The position numbers and the translations under genes are program-made. The notes under the pieces were generated by a model. It had not been told where the DNA came from, made no database searches, and worked only from the letters and a program-made list of their open reading frames with translations. Below, one piece after another: positions 1-7,786 of a DNA stretch of 64,000 nt; position 1 is the stretch's first letter, and every line of letters starts with the position of its first letter. Origin of the DNA: Erysipelotrichaceae bacterium (lineage in GTDB: Bacteria; Bacillota_I; Bacilli_A; Erysipelotrichales; Erysipelotrichaceae); assembly GCA_017431825.1 (NCBI GenBank), contig JAFRKI010000009.1:101198-165197 (forward strand). Direction: 5' to 3'.

Positions 1-1
1 C

Positions 2-67
2 ATCTATTCCTTCGTCAATATCGGCAAGACCCTGCTCATTGACAAGCTGATGCAGAAACAGGAATAG
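2..67 (+). CDS. yidC: YidC/Oxa1-type membrane protein insertase, C-terminal end only
   Basis: Only the last 21 codons and the TAG stop are present; the gene runs in from the left edge. The peptide ends in a basic, amphipathic tail (…LIDKLMQKQE). On its own it is too short to identify. The assignment rests on context: the next gene, 8 nt downstream behind an AGGAGG site, is jag, and yidC (spoIIIJ) immediately upstream of jag is a very conserved pair in Bacillota, where YidC inserts membrane proteins alongside SecYEG. The position therefore hints that the window lies near the replication origin, though dnaA and rnpA are not visible. Confidence 0.6.
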   Translation: MYSFVNIGKTLLIDKLMQKQE

Positions 68-75
68 GAGGCAAT

Positions 76-738
76 ATGAAACAATATACAGGAAAAACCG
101 TAGAAGAAATACTGGACTCTATTGTCGCCGCTCAGAACTGTACCAAGGAAGAGATCGTCTATAACGTTCTTGAAGAAAACAAGCACTTCTTAGGCATCGG
201 CAACAGCGTTACCATCGAAGCCTTTACGCCAAGCGATGTCAAGGAATTCATCTTTGATTATCTGGGTGCCTACTTCACCGAACTCAATCAGGGCGTAGCC
301 ATCGAGATCATCATCGAAAAACAGAAAGACGAGACCAGCAACCTTTACCGGGTCGTGCTGGATGCCGAGAATAATGCGATCATCATCGGCAAGAACGGTC
401 AGACCTTAAGAGCCATCTCCAATGTCCTCAAGGCTGCCGTCAATGCCACCTTCAAGAGAAGGATCAATGTCGTAGTCGATGTCAATCACTACAAGGAAGA
501 CCGCTACAAGAAGGTCAAAAGCATAGCTCACAGAGTCGCCAGAGAAGTCGTCAAATCCCATGTGGATGCGGAACTTGATCCGATGCCTAACGATGAAAGA
601 AAGGTCATCCATCAGTATCTGCAGGACTTCAAGGGAGTCTCCACCATTTCCATCGGTGAAGGACCTAAGCGTCATCTGGTGATCAAGTATACTCCTAACA
701 AGGAAGAGAAAGAAAAAGAAGAAAGAAAAGACGATTAA
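76..738 (+). CDS. jag: Jag/KhpB, KH and R3H domain RNA-binding protein
   Basis: The 220-residue protein has the full Jag architecture. An N-terminal Jag_N domain (about residues 1-50, GKTVEEILDSIVAA) is followed by a linker, a type II KH domain around residues 75-150 with the GKNGQ nucleic-acid-binding loop at about 112, and a C-terminal R3H domain ending in GEGPKRHLVIKYT. The family binds RNA in the cytosol, pairs with KhpA, and influences cell elongation and division in related bacteria. An AGGAGGC site 6 nt upstream fixes the ATG. It directly follows the yidC end and is closed by a hairpin terminator overlapping its stop, so it is probably the last gene of the yidC operon. Confidence 0.95.
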   Translation: MKQYTGKTVEEILDSIVAAQNCTKEEIVYNVLEENKHFLGIGNSVTIEAFTPSDVKEFIFDYLGAYFTELNQGVAIEIIIEKQKDETSNLYRVVLDAENNAIIIGKNGQTLRAISNVLKAAVNATFKRRINVVVDVNHYKEDRYKKVKSIAHRVAREVVKSHVDAELDPMPNDERKVIHQYLQDFKGVSTISIGEGPKRHLVIKYTPNKEEKEKEERKDD

Positions 739-753
739 GTTATCGTCTTTTTT
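727..753 (+). terminator. Rho-independent terminator of jag
   Basis: AAAGACGAT (727-735) pairs perfectly with ATCGTCTTT (742-750) across a 6-nt loop and runs into a T tract. The 5' arm lies in the last codons of jag. The inverted symmetry may also stop transcription arriving from the converging gene on the other strand. Confidence 0.8.
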
Positions 754-774
754 GATTCCTTCTTTATTATTGAT

Positions 775-2685
775 TTACTGTTCCAGTTCCTTAGCCAAGG
801 CTTCAAAACCATAGACCATTTCAAACCTGAAACCTTCATCTTCATGAACGATACGGTAGAGCGTCGAGTTGTAGCATTCCTCATCGCTTACCTTTTTCCA
901 GTAATTGTCCAGGAAGTCGTCATTATAGTCACCGATAAGGATATAATCGTTCCTACGGCACAGTTCATTGAAATCTTCAGGATAACCGTCAACGCCGTTC
1001 TGGAAGAGGACGACATTGGCGGCTTTTTCACCATAGAGATTCCTGATCAGATAGAAGTACGTTATTTCGTTTGAATCTATCACGACCGTTCCTTCACCGT
1101 CATATTCGCGGTCGATGTATTCCTTGATGACTGACAGTTCGTTCTGTTTATAGACAGGCTTGTCCGGTGTCGGCAAGGCATGTTCGATGCTTAACGGTTC
1201 CATGAAACAGATGCCCAGCAGGATGACTGCCGGATAGATAGCCCAGTGCTTCACATAGCTTAAAAGACCATAGAACAGCAGTGCGATTCCCGATAAGGTA
1301 TAGCTTTGCATATACCTTCCGTATACTGCCAAAGACATAGCTTCTTCATATGGGAACAGGTACATGTACGCATAGCACAGCACTCCCGCATAAGCGAGCG
1401 ATCCGAGGAAATAGAAGAGAGCCACGACACTGAGCTGCTTTTCTTCTTTATTGAAGAAATTCAGAATCATAAGCACTGCCGTTATCAGCAGATTGAACGC
1501 AAAGTATGAGATCCTGAAAGGATGGATGTAGATCGGCTCCGTGAAAAGCCGTCTGACGAATTCGGTTAAAATGCCTTTCTGCAGGTCCGCAATATGAAGC
1601 GTCAGGATCCTTGTGCCTTGGCTAAGAGATGCCGAGCCCAGCAGTCTTTTATATGAGACATCGCTGATCCTCAGTACGCTGTCTGTAGGAAGGGCGAGAT
1701 GGAATAAAAGATGCGGATCAAAGACACTCAGATAAACTCTCCAGGCGAAGTAAATCATGACCGGTATTGCCACCGCATAAACTAAATATCTGCGAAGACT
1801 CTTCCTGTCAAGCTTCTTAAGGAATATCAGCCTGAACAGTAAGGTTACGGTTATCAGCAGACTGAACGCAAAGCAGATCCTGTCAGTCTGTAACAACGCG
1901 GCGTTGAGGAAGCAGAAGAAGAGCCAGTCTCCAAGGGAATCATCAAACCAGAGAATGTGCAGGAATCCACAGCCGATCATCAGGCCGGTCATCCAGTCCG
2001 GATAGGTCGTATTGAAAAGAAAGACGTAGCCGTTCATGGTCGGATTGTGATTGACACTAAGCATCACCAGTATTCCGATAAGAAGGCAGGAAACGCTCTT
2101 CAGAAGGTCTTTCTTGGAGAAACCCAACCTGTCACAGAACGGCAGCAGCAGTGTAAAGCACAATGAACTGTTTGCCAATAAAGAAGCGCTGTCGCTGTAT
2201 CCGCCCAGCATCTTATTGAAGAAGATCTCATTGAGAGTCGTAAAAGGCGGATAGTAATCAATACCCAGATAAGTGTAAGCCGATGATGTATAAAGACGGT
2301 CGAGTCTTAAGGCTTCCTGTACCTTGGCTGCCCAGCGGACCGCATCATCGATCTGCGTAAGAGCCTTGGTCTTCGTCGTGATATACAGATAGAAGAAGAA
2401 TACCGTAAAGATGATAAAGGAAGGTCCCAGAGCCTTTGTAAGGTCCTTAATAGGCCTTTTTTCCTTATGCAGTTTCAGATATGTCAAGATGCCCAAAAGG
2501 ACCATAAACAGGCCCAGAAGGTACTTGAAATAAGACAGTCTGCCAAACATTGAGCTTAGCAGCATAATAAAAGCCGCAGAAACATAAGCCATAACTGCAG
2601 CTTTACCGAAACCGGTATTTAAGATCTCACAATAAACCAATGAGATGCACACTATGCAAAGATAAAGGACCAGAAGCCTGAGCAT
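775..2685 (-). CDS. Multi-pass membrane protein, GT-C glycosyltransferase-like
   Basis: The 636-residue protein has about twelve hydrophobic segments covering residues 1-500, then a soluble C-terminal domain of about 130 residues beginning near LSIEHALPTPDKP. A loop after the third or fourth helix contains DDAVRWAAKVQEALRLDRL and YYPPFTTLNEIFF, which resembles the acidic first external loop of GT-C glycosyltransferases that use lipid-linked sugars. I infer a role in modifying a surface polymer, but no family is certain. There is no Shine-Dalgarno sequence near the ATG. On the minus strand a TATAAT lies 6 nt before the ATG, suggesting a leaderless mRNA. Confidence 0.6.
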   Translation of the reverse strand: MLRLLVLYLCIVCISLVYCEILNTGFGKAAVMAYVSAAFIMLLSSMFGRLSYFKYLLGLFMVLLGILTYLKLHKEKRPIKDLTKALGPSFIIFTVFFFYLYITTKTKALTQIDDAVRWAAKVQEALRLDRLYTSSAYTYLGIDYYPPFTTLNEIFFNKMLGGYSDSASLLANSSLCFTLLLPFCDRLGFSKKDLLKSVSCLLIGILVMLSVNHNPTMNGYVFLFNTTYPDWMTGLMIGCGFLHILWFDDSLGDWLFFCFLNAALLQTDRICFAFSLLITVTLLFRLIFLKKLDRKSLRRYLVYAVAIPVMIYFAWRVYLSVFDPHLLFHLALPTDSVLRISDVSYKRLLGSASLSQGTRILTLHIADLQKGILTEFVRRLFTEPIYIHPFRISYFAFNLLITAVLMILNFFNKEEKQLSVVALFYFLGSLAYAGVLCYAYMYLFPYEEAMSLAVYGRYMQSYTLSGIALLFYGLLSYVKHWAIYPAVILLGICFMEPLSIEHALPTPDKPVYKQNELSVIKEYIDREYDGEGTVVIDSNEITYFYLIRNLYGEKAANVVLFQNGVDGYPEDFNELCRRNDYILIGDYNDDFLDNYWKKVSDEECYNSTLYRIVHEDEGFRFEMVYGFEALAKELEQ

Positions 2686-2732
2686 AGTGTAATTATATAA
2701 TGCCTCAATTATTCAAGGCAATTAAGCATTGT

Positions 2733-3722
2733 CTATCTGCCCTTGATGAAAGACTTGACGATCTCATGGAAGGCCGCAAAAGCCACGCCGGCTATCGGCC
2801 AGATGATCCAGGTGATATCCCAGCGCATGTTGATGAAGCTCCAGCCCAGATACACGGCCGTAATGACGGCCCAGTAGATGCCGTCGTATCTTACGGTCCT
2901 TTTATCCAGTCTGCTGTAGTCTCCTTCTTCCAGCAGCTTGTCATAACCGCTCTGTCTGATGCAGGTAAGGACGATCATCTTGACGCCGACGCCGCATAAG
3001 GCCAGCAGGGTACAGATACCGATCACTACGATCGCATCGGAATTGTTGGTATAATGGATGACCTGGGTCATAATCAGCGGAATGGCCGATACGACACAAA
3101 GCATGATCCCCACTACCAGCAGCCGGCTGTGAGTGTCGGCATATCTGGTCTTCAGTTCCCTGACGTAGCCTTCAACGCCGTATTCGGTATCGATATTCTC
3201 ATTCTCCAGATATTCGTAAGGTTTGCCCTTAAGACCGGCGATAAGGAACATGGCAACGGCAACGGCCACCATGATGAGCAGTATCACCAGGCCTATGCCT
3301 CCGGCTATTTCCGTATTCATATGGATGTCGCCCGTTTCGGCAAGACCGCCAAGCAGGATCATGAGTACCGGCGAGAGGATGCACAGCATCACGCCCGTCG
3401 ATATCATCGAAGCGGAGTATCTGTTGTAGTCAAGGAACCCGTTGGCTTCTTCCAGCGATACGCCCCTTAACTCCTCATCATAACCGCCATCGATAGAGAC
3501 CAGATCCTTTTCACCATTGCTGTCGATGTCGTCTCTTAACAGGTAATCGGTAGTCACACCGAAGAGATCGGCCATCTGCAGCAGCTTCTTCATATCGGGA
3601 ATGGCCTGGGCTCCTTCCCATTTGGATACGGACTGTCTGGATACGCCCAGCTTATCGGCCAGTTCTTCCTGTGACCAGCCGTTTCTTTTTCTGTTTTCAA
3701 TGATCTTATCCGCAAGTATCAT
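2733..3722 (-). CDS. XRE-family regulator with a C-terminal membrane domain
   Basis: 329 residues. An N-terminal HTH_XRE domain (WSQEELADKLGVSRQSVSKWE, residues about 16-36, with the usual continuation to TTDYLL) is followed by an acidic linker and at least four hydrophobic segments between about 115 and 320. This layout is common in Bacillota as membrane-tethered one-component regulators of unknown signal. The ATG at 3722 is preferred over one 36 nt upstream because it sits 6 nt after a perfect AGGAGGT. Its promoter region contains nested inverted repeats, described separately, which suggests self-regulation. Confidence 0.85.
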   Translation of the reverse strand: MILADKIIENRKRNGWSQEELADKLGVSRQSVSKWEGAQAIPDMKKLLQMADLFGVTTDYLLRDDIDSNGEKDLVSIDGGYDEELRGVSLEEANGFLDYNRYSASMISTGVMLCILSPVLMILLGGLAETGDIHMNTEIAGGIGLVILLIMVAVAVAMFLIAGLKGKPYEYLENENIDTEYGVEGYVRELKTRYADTHSRLLVVGIMLCVVSAIPLIMTQVIHYTNNSDAIVVIGICTLLALCGVGVKMIVLTCIRQSGYDKLLEEGDYSRLDKRTVRYDGIYWAVITAVYLGWSFINMRWDITWIIWPIAGVAFAAFHEIVKSFIKGR

Positions 3723-3781
3723 ATTTATACCTCCTGAAGGGAAAGCACGTTTTCCCATCTGTCTTAATCATAGATGTTATG

Positions 3782-3824
3782 CCGGTTGCATACTACCAAG
3801 CCGGCTTTTCAATTTGTCAACCGG
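3782..3824 (-). promoter_or_regulatory. Promoter of the XRE gene with nested inverted repeats
   Basis: On the minus strand a consensus -35 TTGACA (3815-3820) precedes a -10-like TAGTAT (3790-3795) with a long 19-bp spacer. The elements are enclosed by an inverted repeat CCGGTTG (3782-3788) and CAACCGG (3818-3824). In the middle sits a perfect 10-bp palindrome, AAGCCGGCTT (3798-3807). This is a plausible operator that covers both promoter elements, probably for the XRE protein itself; the binding protein is inferred. Confidence 0.5.
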
Positions 3825-3833
3825 GAGTTGCAA

Positions 3834-4874
3834 TTACTCGTTTTCCTCATTTTCACCGCTATCCGCAGTTTCTTTATTGCGAAGCCTGTTGTAGGCGCGG
3901 TTGGCGATGGCATAGTATTTATGCAGATCGGCCTGCAGCGATGCCGGTTCGATTATCAGAGCGTTGGAGCCGAATCTTGAGAAGTAGTTGTAAGCCTGGG
4001 CTGTCGAACATTCGAAGTAATAGTAATTGCCTTCGGTCCTGGTGTACTGAGGCCTGTGCACATACATGGACCTGTACATCTGCTTTCCTCTTTCGCTCAG
4101 GTAGACCTTTATCTCCTTAACGGTATCCTTGATCTGATAGGAGAACTGCGGACCGTGCTTTTCCATTTTCCTGAAGATGTCGATATTCTCTTCCCTGAAG
4201 CTTCGCGGTTCATTCAGGACCACGACCTTCAGCAGTCTGCTGATACGGTAGCTGTAAGGGATGCTGTTGTTTTCACAGATCAGATAATTGAAGAGTTCTT
4301 CCTTGGAATTGGCAATCGAATAAGGAGAAACGATGTGCGGCTTCTCGGACTTGCTGGTGGAGAAATAGATCTTGCGGTCGTTCCTGATGGCCTCTTCGAT
4401 GGCATCGAAATTCTTCCTGAAGATTATCCTTTCCCTCTTGTCCTGAGGAAAGAGAACGTACGATGCGAACATGTTTCGGAAGTAGCTGGAAAGCGTTGAA
4501 TTATCAAGGTAGTAATCCTGGATGAAATCGATGGTCTCCGAAGACTTCTTCGTAGGTTTCATCGATATGGTCACGTCCAGCTTCTGATTGTCCAGCTGAT
4601 AGGTCCTGACATCCACATACTGCAGGATGGAAGCGGCCATGTCGTTTACCATGTATTCGGCAATATCCGTATTGTCCCTGATAGTATGCTTGATATGGTT
4701 ATAGAAATCGCTCTGCAGCTGCTGGAACTGTTCATAGTAGTTTACGATGAGGGTATTGTAGAACTCGTTCTTGTTCAAAGAACCGTCCTTTTTGAATATC
4801 TCAAAGCGTTCCATGTCCTTTAAAAGGATATTATTGACCGATTCCGGTATATAGATCTTGATCTTTTCTTCCAT
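3834..4874 (-). CDS. WYL-domain transcriptional regulator with RHH-like N-terminus
   Basis: 346 residues. The start (KIKIYIPESVNNILLKD… then NKNEFYNTLIVNYY) has the strand-helix-helix pattern of ribbon-helix-helix DNA-binding proteins rather than the winged helix usual in WYL regulators. A central region follows. At about residues 180-235 there is a WYL-like ligand domain (KIYFSTSKSEKPHIVSPYSI, then LFNYLIC), followed by a C-terminal extension. WYL domains are established sensors of ligands including nucleic acids. The ATG at 4874 has GAGGA 7 nt upstream; an alternative GTG at 4904 has none. It is divergent from the RNA array and Ro-like gene, with the GTGGTCAT pair between them, making it the best candidate regulator of both RNA leaders (inference). 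Confidence 0.7.
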   Translation of the reverse strand: MEEKIKIYIPESVNNILLKDMERFEIFKKDGSLNKNEFYNTLIVNYYEQFQQLQSDFYNHIKHTIRDNTDIAEYMVNDMAASILQYVDVRTYQLDNQKLDVTISMKPTKKSSETIDFIQDYYLDNSTLSSYFRNMFASYVLFPQDKRERIIFRKNFDAIEEAIRNDRKIYFSTSKSEKPHIVSPYSIANSKEELFNYLICENNSIPYSYRISRLLKVVVLNEPRSFREENIDIFRKMEKHGPQFSYQIKDTVKEIKVYLSERGKQMYRSMYVHRPQYTRTEGNYYYFECSTAQAYNYFSRFGSNALIIEPASLQADLHKYYAIANRAYNRLRNKETADSGENEENE

Positions 4875-4901
4875 TTTCCTGTCCTCTACACCTATATAGT
4901 A

Positions 4902-4997
4902 CACTATCGGTGGTCATTATCTGCAGATAAATAACGGTAAAACAGCATACTATAGATATATTTAGTGGTCATAATATACTATAAAATGAGAATTTTA
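4902..4997 (+). promoter_or_regulatory. Paired GTGGTCAT promoter module, copy 1
   Basis: GTGGTCAT occurs at 4910-4917 (within the longer CACTATcgGTGGTCAT) and again at 4965-4972, exactly 55 bp apart. After the second box come 13 bp and then ATGAGAATTTTA (4986-4997). TGGTCA (4966-4971) can serve as a -35 element with GAGAAT (4988-4993) as -10 at 16-bp spacing, giving a start near 5000. The same arrangement with the same spacings occurs at 8312-8407. The upstream box lies where the divergent WYL gene would be controlled as well. Confidence 0.65.
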
Positions 4998-4999
4998 CC

Positions 5000-5366
5000 T
5001 TATAAAAGCGGCTGATAATATGAAGATGTCCTTATAAAGGCACTAACAGCCAACCAATTTGTCCAAATGACTACTGAACTGAGAATTCTGACAAACGTGT
5101 CTTGAAAGATACCGACTGCAACAATGGAGATATTTAACAGGTAAAACCTGAACAGCTCTTGTCTCCATGCATTCGGTAAGGGATAATTAATTTAGGCACT
5201 GACAGCAAACTTCTGGAAACGGTCTAATAAACTGTGTAAAAACGTGCCTAGTGAAAAAAAGACACCGACAGCAATCACTGGTAAGATGGTTCGAATCCAA
5301 ATATGGTGTCTAGCTTAAATAATGAACGGCGCTTACAGCAATCATCTGGAAAAGATGCGCCGTGTC
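5000..5366 (+). ncRNA. Array of five tRNA-like RNA modules ahead of the Ro-like gene
   Basis: The gene-free stretch between promoter and Ro-like gene is a chain of closed stems. Four have a 7-bp outer helix like a tRNA acceptor stem: 5037-5043 with 5097-5103 (one G-U), 5193-5199 with 5244-5250, 5260-5266 with 5305-5311, and 5326-5332 with 5357-5363. A fifth (5110-5115 with 5173-5178) encloses two inner helices (ATGGAGA/TCTCCAT and CAGGT/ACCTG). One or two nt after each 7-bp 5' strand comes ACAGCAA (ACAGCCAA in the first), and in three modules CTGGWAA follows 10-11 nt later. The fourth module also carries GGTTCGAATCC (5288-5298), a textbook T-arm sequence. There is no anticodon arm. Bacterial Y RNAs (YrlA) bound by Ro orthologues are known to mimic tRNA; this looks like a multi-module relative. 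The function is inferred. Confidence 0.65.
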
Positions 5367-5380
5367 AGGAGGTAATATAA

Positions 5381-6829
5381 ATGGGTTTTTTAGATGACAT
5401 CATGAAAGAACAGACATATACACTGACCGAAAACGATGCTCTGGCTCTGGACAGGACCGGCAGCAATCTCGTCGATCTTTTCGCTGTAGCCGGAGCTCTT
5501 AGATACAGGGAAGACCAGGACATCAAAAGGATGTTTGCCAAGGCCATGACCGAAGACCGTCTGCTTGCGACCAGACTGGCTTTCTATACCAGAGACGTAA
5601 GAGGCGGCTTGGGTGAAAGACGTACCGGCAGACTGATGTTTGAATACCTGACAGAGTATTTCCCTGAGATCTTTGAAAAGAACGCCGAACTCATTTCCGA
5701 ATACGGCAGATGGGATGACCTGGTTTATCTTATGGAAAAGGCTCCGGAAGTGATCGTTCCGATCATCGAAAGACAGCTCAATGATGATCTTAAGAACATG
5801 GCCGAGGGCAAGCCGATTTCCCTTTTAGCCAAATGGCTGCCGTCCGTAAACACTTCCAGTGCCGAGACGGTAAGAAAAGCCAGACTCTTAGCCAAGTGTC
5901 TGAAGATGAGCGATAAGGATTACCGTAAGACCTTATCCGCATTACGTAAGTATCTCAACGTCGTGGAAGTAAACATGTCCGCATCCGATTACGCACGCAT
6001 CGTATATTCCGAAGTTCCTTCCAAAGCCATGAACAATTACCGTAATGCTTTTGACCGCAACGACAAGGAACGCTTCGAGGAATACCTGGAAAAGGTAAAG
6101 AGCGGCGAAGAGAAGATCAATGCTTCCGTACTTTATCCTTATGACGTTGTCGAAAAGTACCTTTACGGCAACGAGAAAAACAATGACGTCCTGGAGGCCC
6201 AGTGGAAGGCTCTTCCGGACTATGTCGAAGGAGACAATAAGTTTCTTATCATGGCCGACGTATCGGGCTCCATGTGGGGCAGACCGATGGCCACTTCGAT
6301 CGGACTGGCCATGTATTTCGCCGAAAGAAACAAAGGAGCTTTTGCCAACAGATTCATGACCTTCTCAGCCAAGCCGGAACTGGTGGAGATCAAAGGTTCG
6401 ACCTTATCCGAAAAGATCAACTTCATCAAGAGTTCCGCCTGGGAAATGAATACCGATCTGGAAGCCGCTTTCGATCTGGTACTGTATACGGCAATCAAGC
6501 ATAATACGCCGCAGGATGAGCTCCCTGATTCCATCATCATCATTTCCGATATGGAGATCGATCAGTGCTCAGAACCTGACAAGCTCTTCTGTGATCAGAT
6601 CAGCGAAAGATTCGCCAAAGCCGGATATAAGATGCCGAAGCTCGTTTTCTGGAACGTCAATTCCCGCCAGAACACCTATCACAGCACCTCTGATGTCAAA
6701 GGCGTGCAGCTGGCATCCGGTCAGTCTCCGTCGGTATTCAAGTCGCTGGTGGAAGGTGTCGACCTTACGCCGTATGACTTCATGCTGACGGTACTCGATT
6801 CTCCAAGATATGAAGCTGTTACAGTCTAG
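5381..6829 (+). CDS. Ro60/TROVE-like (DUF2828-type) protein with C-terminal vWA domain
   Basis: 482 residues. The N-terminal two thirds is helical-repeat-like with the signatures RDVRGGLGERRTGR (about 70-83) and EYGRWDDLVYLM (about 107-118), shared by DUF2828 and related TROVE-type proteins. The C-terminal third is a vWA domain with an apparently complete MIDAS: DVSGSM (about 294), the threonine in MNTDLEAAF (about 356) and the aspartate in IIISDMEID (about 390). Ro60 relatives form a ring that binds misfolded RNA and Y RNAs. A perfect AGGAGGT sits 7 nt before the ATG, inside the last part of the tRNA-like array leader, so RNA modules and protein are probably made from one transcript. An RNA chaperone/quality-control role is inferred from family and context. 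Confidence 0.8.
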   Translation: MGFLDDIMKEQTYTLTENDALALDRTGSNLVDLFAVAGALRYREDQDIKRMFAKAMTEDRLLATRLAFYTRDVRGGLGERRTGRLMFEYLTEYFPEIFEKNAELISEYGRWDDLVYLMEKAPEVIVPIIERQLNDDLKNMAEGKPISLLAKWLPSVNTSSAETVRKARLLAKCLKMSDKDYRKTLSALRKYLNVVEVNMSASDYARIVYSEVPSKAMNNYRNAFDRNDKERFEEYLEKVKSGEEKINASVLYPYDVVEKYLYGNEKNNDVLEAQWKALPDYVEGDNKFLIMADVSGSMWGRPMATSIGLAMYFAERNKGAFANRFMTFSAKPELVEIKGSTLSEKINFIKSSAWEMNTDLEAAFDLVLYTAIKHNTPQDELPDSIIIISDMEIDQCSEPDKLFCDQISERFAKAGYKMPKLVFWNVNSRQNTYHSTSDVKGVQLASGQSPSVFKSLVEGVDLTPYDFMLTVLDSPRYEAVTV

Positions 6830-6848
6830 TACCGTAACAGCTTTTTAT
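6813..6848 (+). terminator. Terminator of the Ro-like gene
   Basis: A perfect 10-bp stem, AAGCTGTTAC (6813-6822) with GTAACAGCTT (6834-6843), overlaps the stop codon and is followed by TTTTAT. It separates the Ro-like gene from the next coding region. Confidence 0.85.
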
Positions 6849-6870
6849 ATTAAAATATCCATATAAAGAT

Positions 6871-7431
6871 ATGAAGATATACGAAGATTTCATAAGATCA
6901 CATCTGTCTGAAGAATTATCCGATGCACCGATCGACTACTTTTCGGGTGAGTATCTGGATGGTTTAAAGGTAATGTGCGAAGGTGAAAGGGGAGGCCCCG
7001 ATACCGTAGTCTATGAGGCAAAGGATGAAGAAGACCTCTGCTGGTGGCAGCTTGAAAGAGTATGTCATTACATCGATGATAAAAAGCCTTATGAAGAAAA
7101 GACCTGGCGCTGGTACCGGGATCATGCGGAAGACGGCCAGTGGCGCTATATCGAACACCGTAACTATGACTACAACGCCATCGAAGACGCCAGACTCAAA
7201 GGCTTTGAACGTTTCTTACGAAACTGCAGCCGCTGCCTGCCTGAAGATCGTTTTGAAGAAAGGATAGAGAAATATACCGGCCTTATGAACCGCTGGTACA
7301 AGATACCGCACTGGGACTATGACAGGGAAAGACTCTGTTTCATCGAGATAAGCGATTCAAGGGAATATGCAGCCGATAATGACGACACCGAAGAACCCAG
7401 ACCGGGATCGGTGATCAGAACGGTCGAATGA
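6871..7431 (+). CDS. Uncharacterised acidic, tryptophan-rich protein
   Basis: 186 residues, soluble, with no membrane segment or signal peptide and no family that I recognise. It is rich in aromatic and acidic residues (CWWQLERVCHYIDDKKPYEEK, TWRWYRDHAEDGQWRYIEHRNYDYN) and has a C-terminal part that looks helical followed by a loose acidic tail. The ATG lies 41 nt after the Ro-like stop and just past that gene's terminator; only a weak AAAG precedes it, so it may depend on readthrough or on an unrecognised promoter. Being between the Ro-like gene and RtcB, it could belong to the RNA-repair locus, but nothing in the sequence proves it. Confidence 0.55.
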   Translation: MKIYEDFIRSHLSEELSDAPIDYFSGEYLDGLKVMCEGERGGPDTVVYEAKDEEDLCWWQLERVCHYIDDKKPYEEKTWRWYRDHAEDGQWRYIEHRNYDYNAIEDARLKGFERFLRNCSRCLPEDRFEERIEKYTGLMNRWYKIPHWDYDRERLCFIEISDSREYAADNDDTEEPRPGSVIRTVE

Positions 7432-7474
7432 CGGGCATCAGGATATCCCAAGGCAATAGGCTTGATTATTCAAG

Positions 7475-7500
7475 ACAGCTTAAATGAAAGCTGTTTTATT
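7475..7500 (+). terminator. Hairpin terminator
   Basis: ACAGCTT (7475-7481) and AAGCTGT (7488-7494) form a stem with a 6-nt loop, followed by TTTATT. It closes the unknown gene at 6871-7431 and insulates the toxin-antitoxin promoter. Confidence 0.7.
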
Positions 7501-7501
7501 A

Positions 7502-7553
7502 TGTACATTATATATTGATTAAATGTACATTAACATATATAATTTAAGTACAT
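7502..7553 (+). promoter_or_regulatory. Toxin-antitoxin promoter with three TGTACAT-type operators
   Basis: TGTACATTA occurs at 7502-7510 and 7524-7532, and the related GTACATAA begins at 7548; the three copies are spaced 22 and 24 bp apart, close to two helical turns. A good promoter is interleaved with them: TTGATT (7515-7520), a 17-bp spacer, TATAAT (7538-7543). The second copy lies inside the spacer and the third at the start site. This is the expected layout for autorepression by a Phd-type antitoxin or its complex. Confidence 0.7.
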
Positions 7554-7567
7554 AAAGGAGATGGCTT

Positions 7568-7786
7568 ATGACACAGGTAACGATAACCGATTTCAGGAAA
7601 AATCTGAAGAAATACAGTATTCTGGCCCAGAAAGAAGACCTGGAAATAGTCAACCGCAAGGAAGTGGTATTTATCGTCAAGGGACCAAGATCCAGTAAAA
7701 TGGATGCCTTTAATGCGCTGATGGGAGCCGCAAGGTCTGATGTACCGTATGAAGAGATCCTGAAGGAAAGAATAAAAGAATTATGA
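7568..7786 (+). CDS. Phd/YefM-type antitoxin
   Basis: 72 residues, beginning MTQVTITDFRKNLKKY, the usual Phd/YefM N-terminal DNA-binding fold in which a short beta strand is followed by a helix aligned on the substrate of dimerisation. The segment VNRKEVVFIVKGPRS matches the beta hairpin of the family. The C-terminal tail (YEEILKERIKEL) is the probable toxin-neutralising helix. An AAAGGAG site lies 7 nt before the ATG. Its stop overlaps the toxin start as ATGA, so the two are translationally coupled, and three TGTACAT-like boxes upstream suggest autoregulation. Confidence 0.85.
   Translation: MTQVTITDFRKNLKKYSILAQKEDLEIVNRKEVVFIVKGPRSSKMDAFNALMGAARSDVPYEEILKERIKEL

Noticed and set aside
5260..5311. 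A complete tRNA gene at the fourth RNA module
   Set aside because: It has a 7-bp outer stem and a T-arm sequence but only about 52 nt, no anticodon arm and a T stem of three pairs, so it is a mimic and not a tRNA.
5037..5363. CRISPR array in the repeated modules
   Set aside because: The units differ in length and are related by structure and short motifs, not by identical repeats with unique spacers; no cas genes are present.
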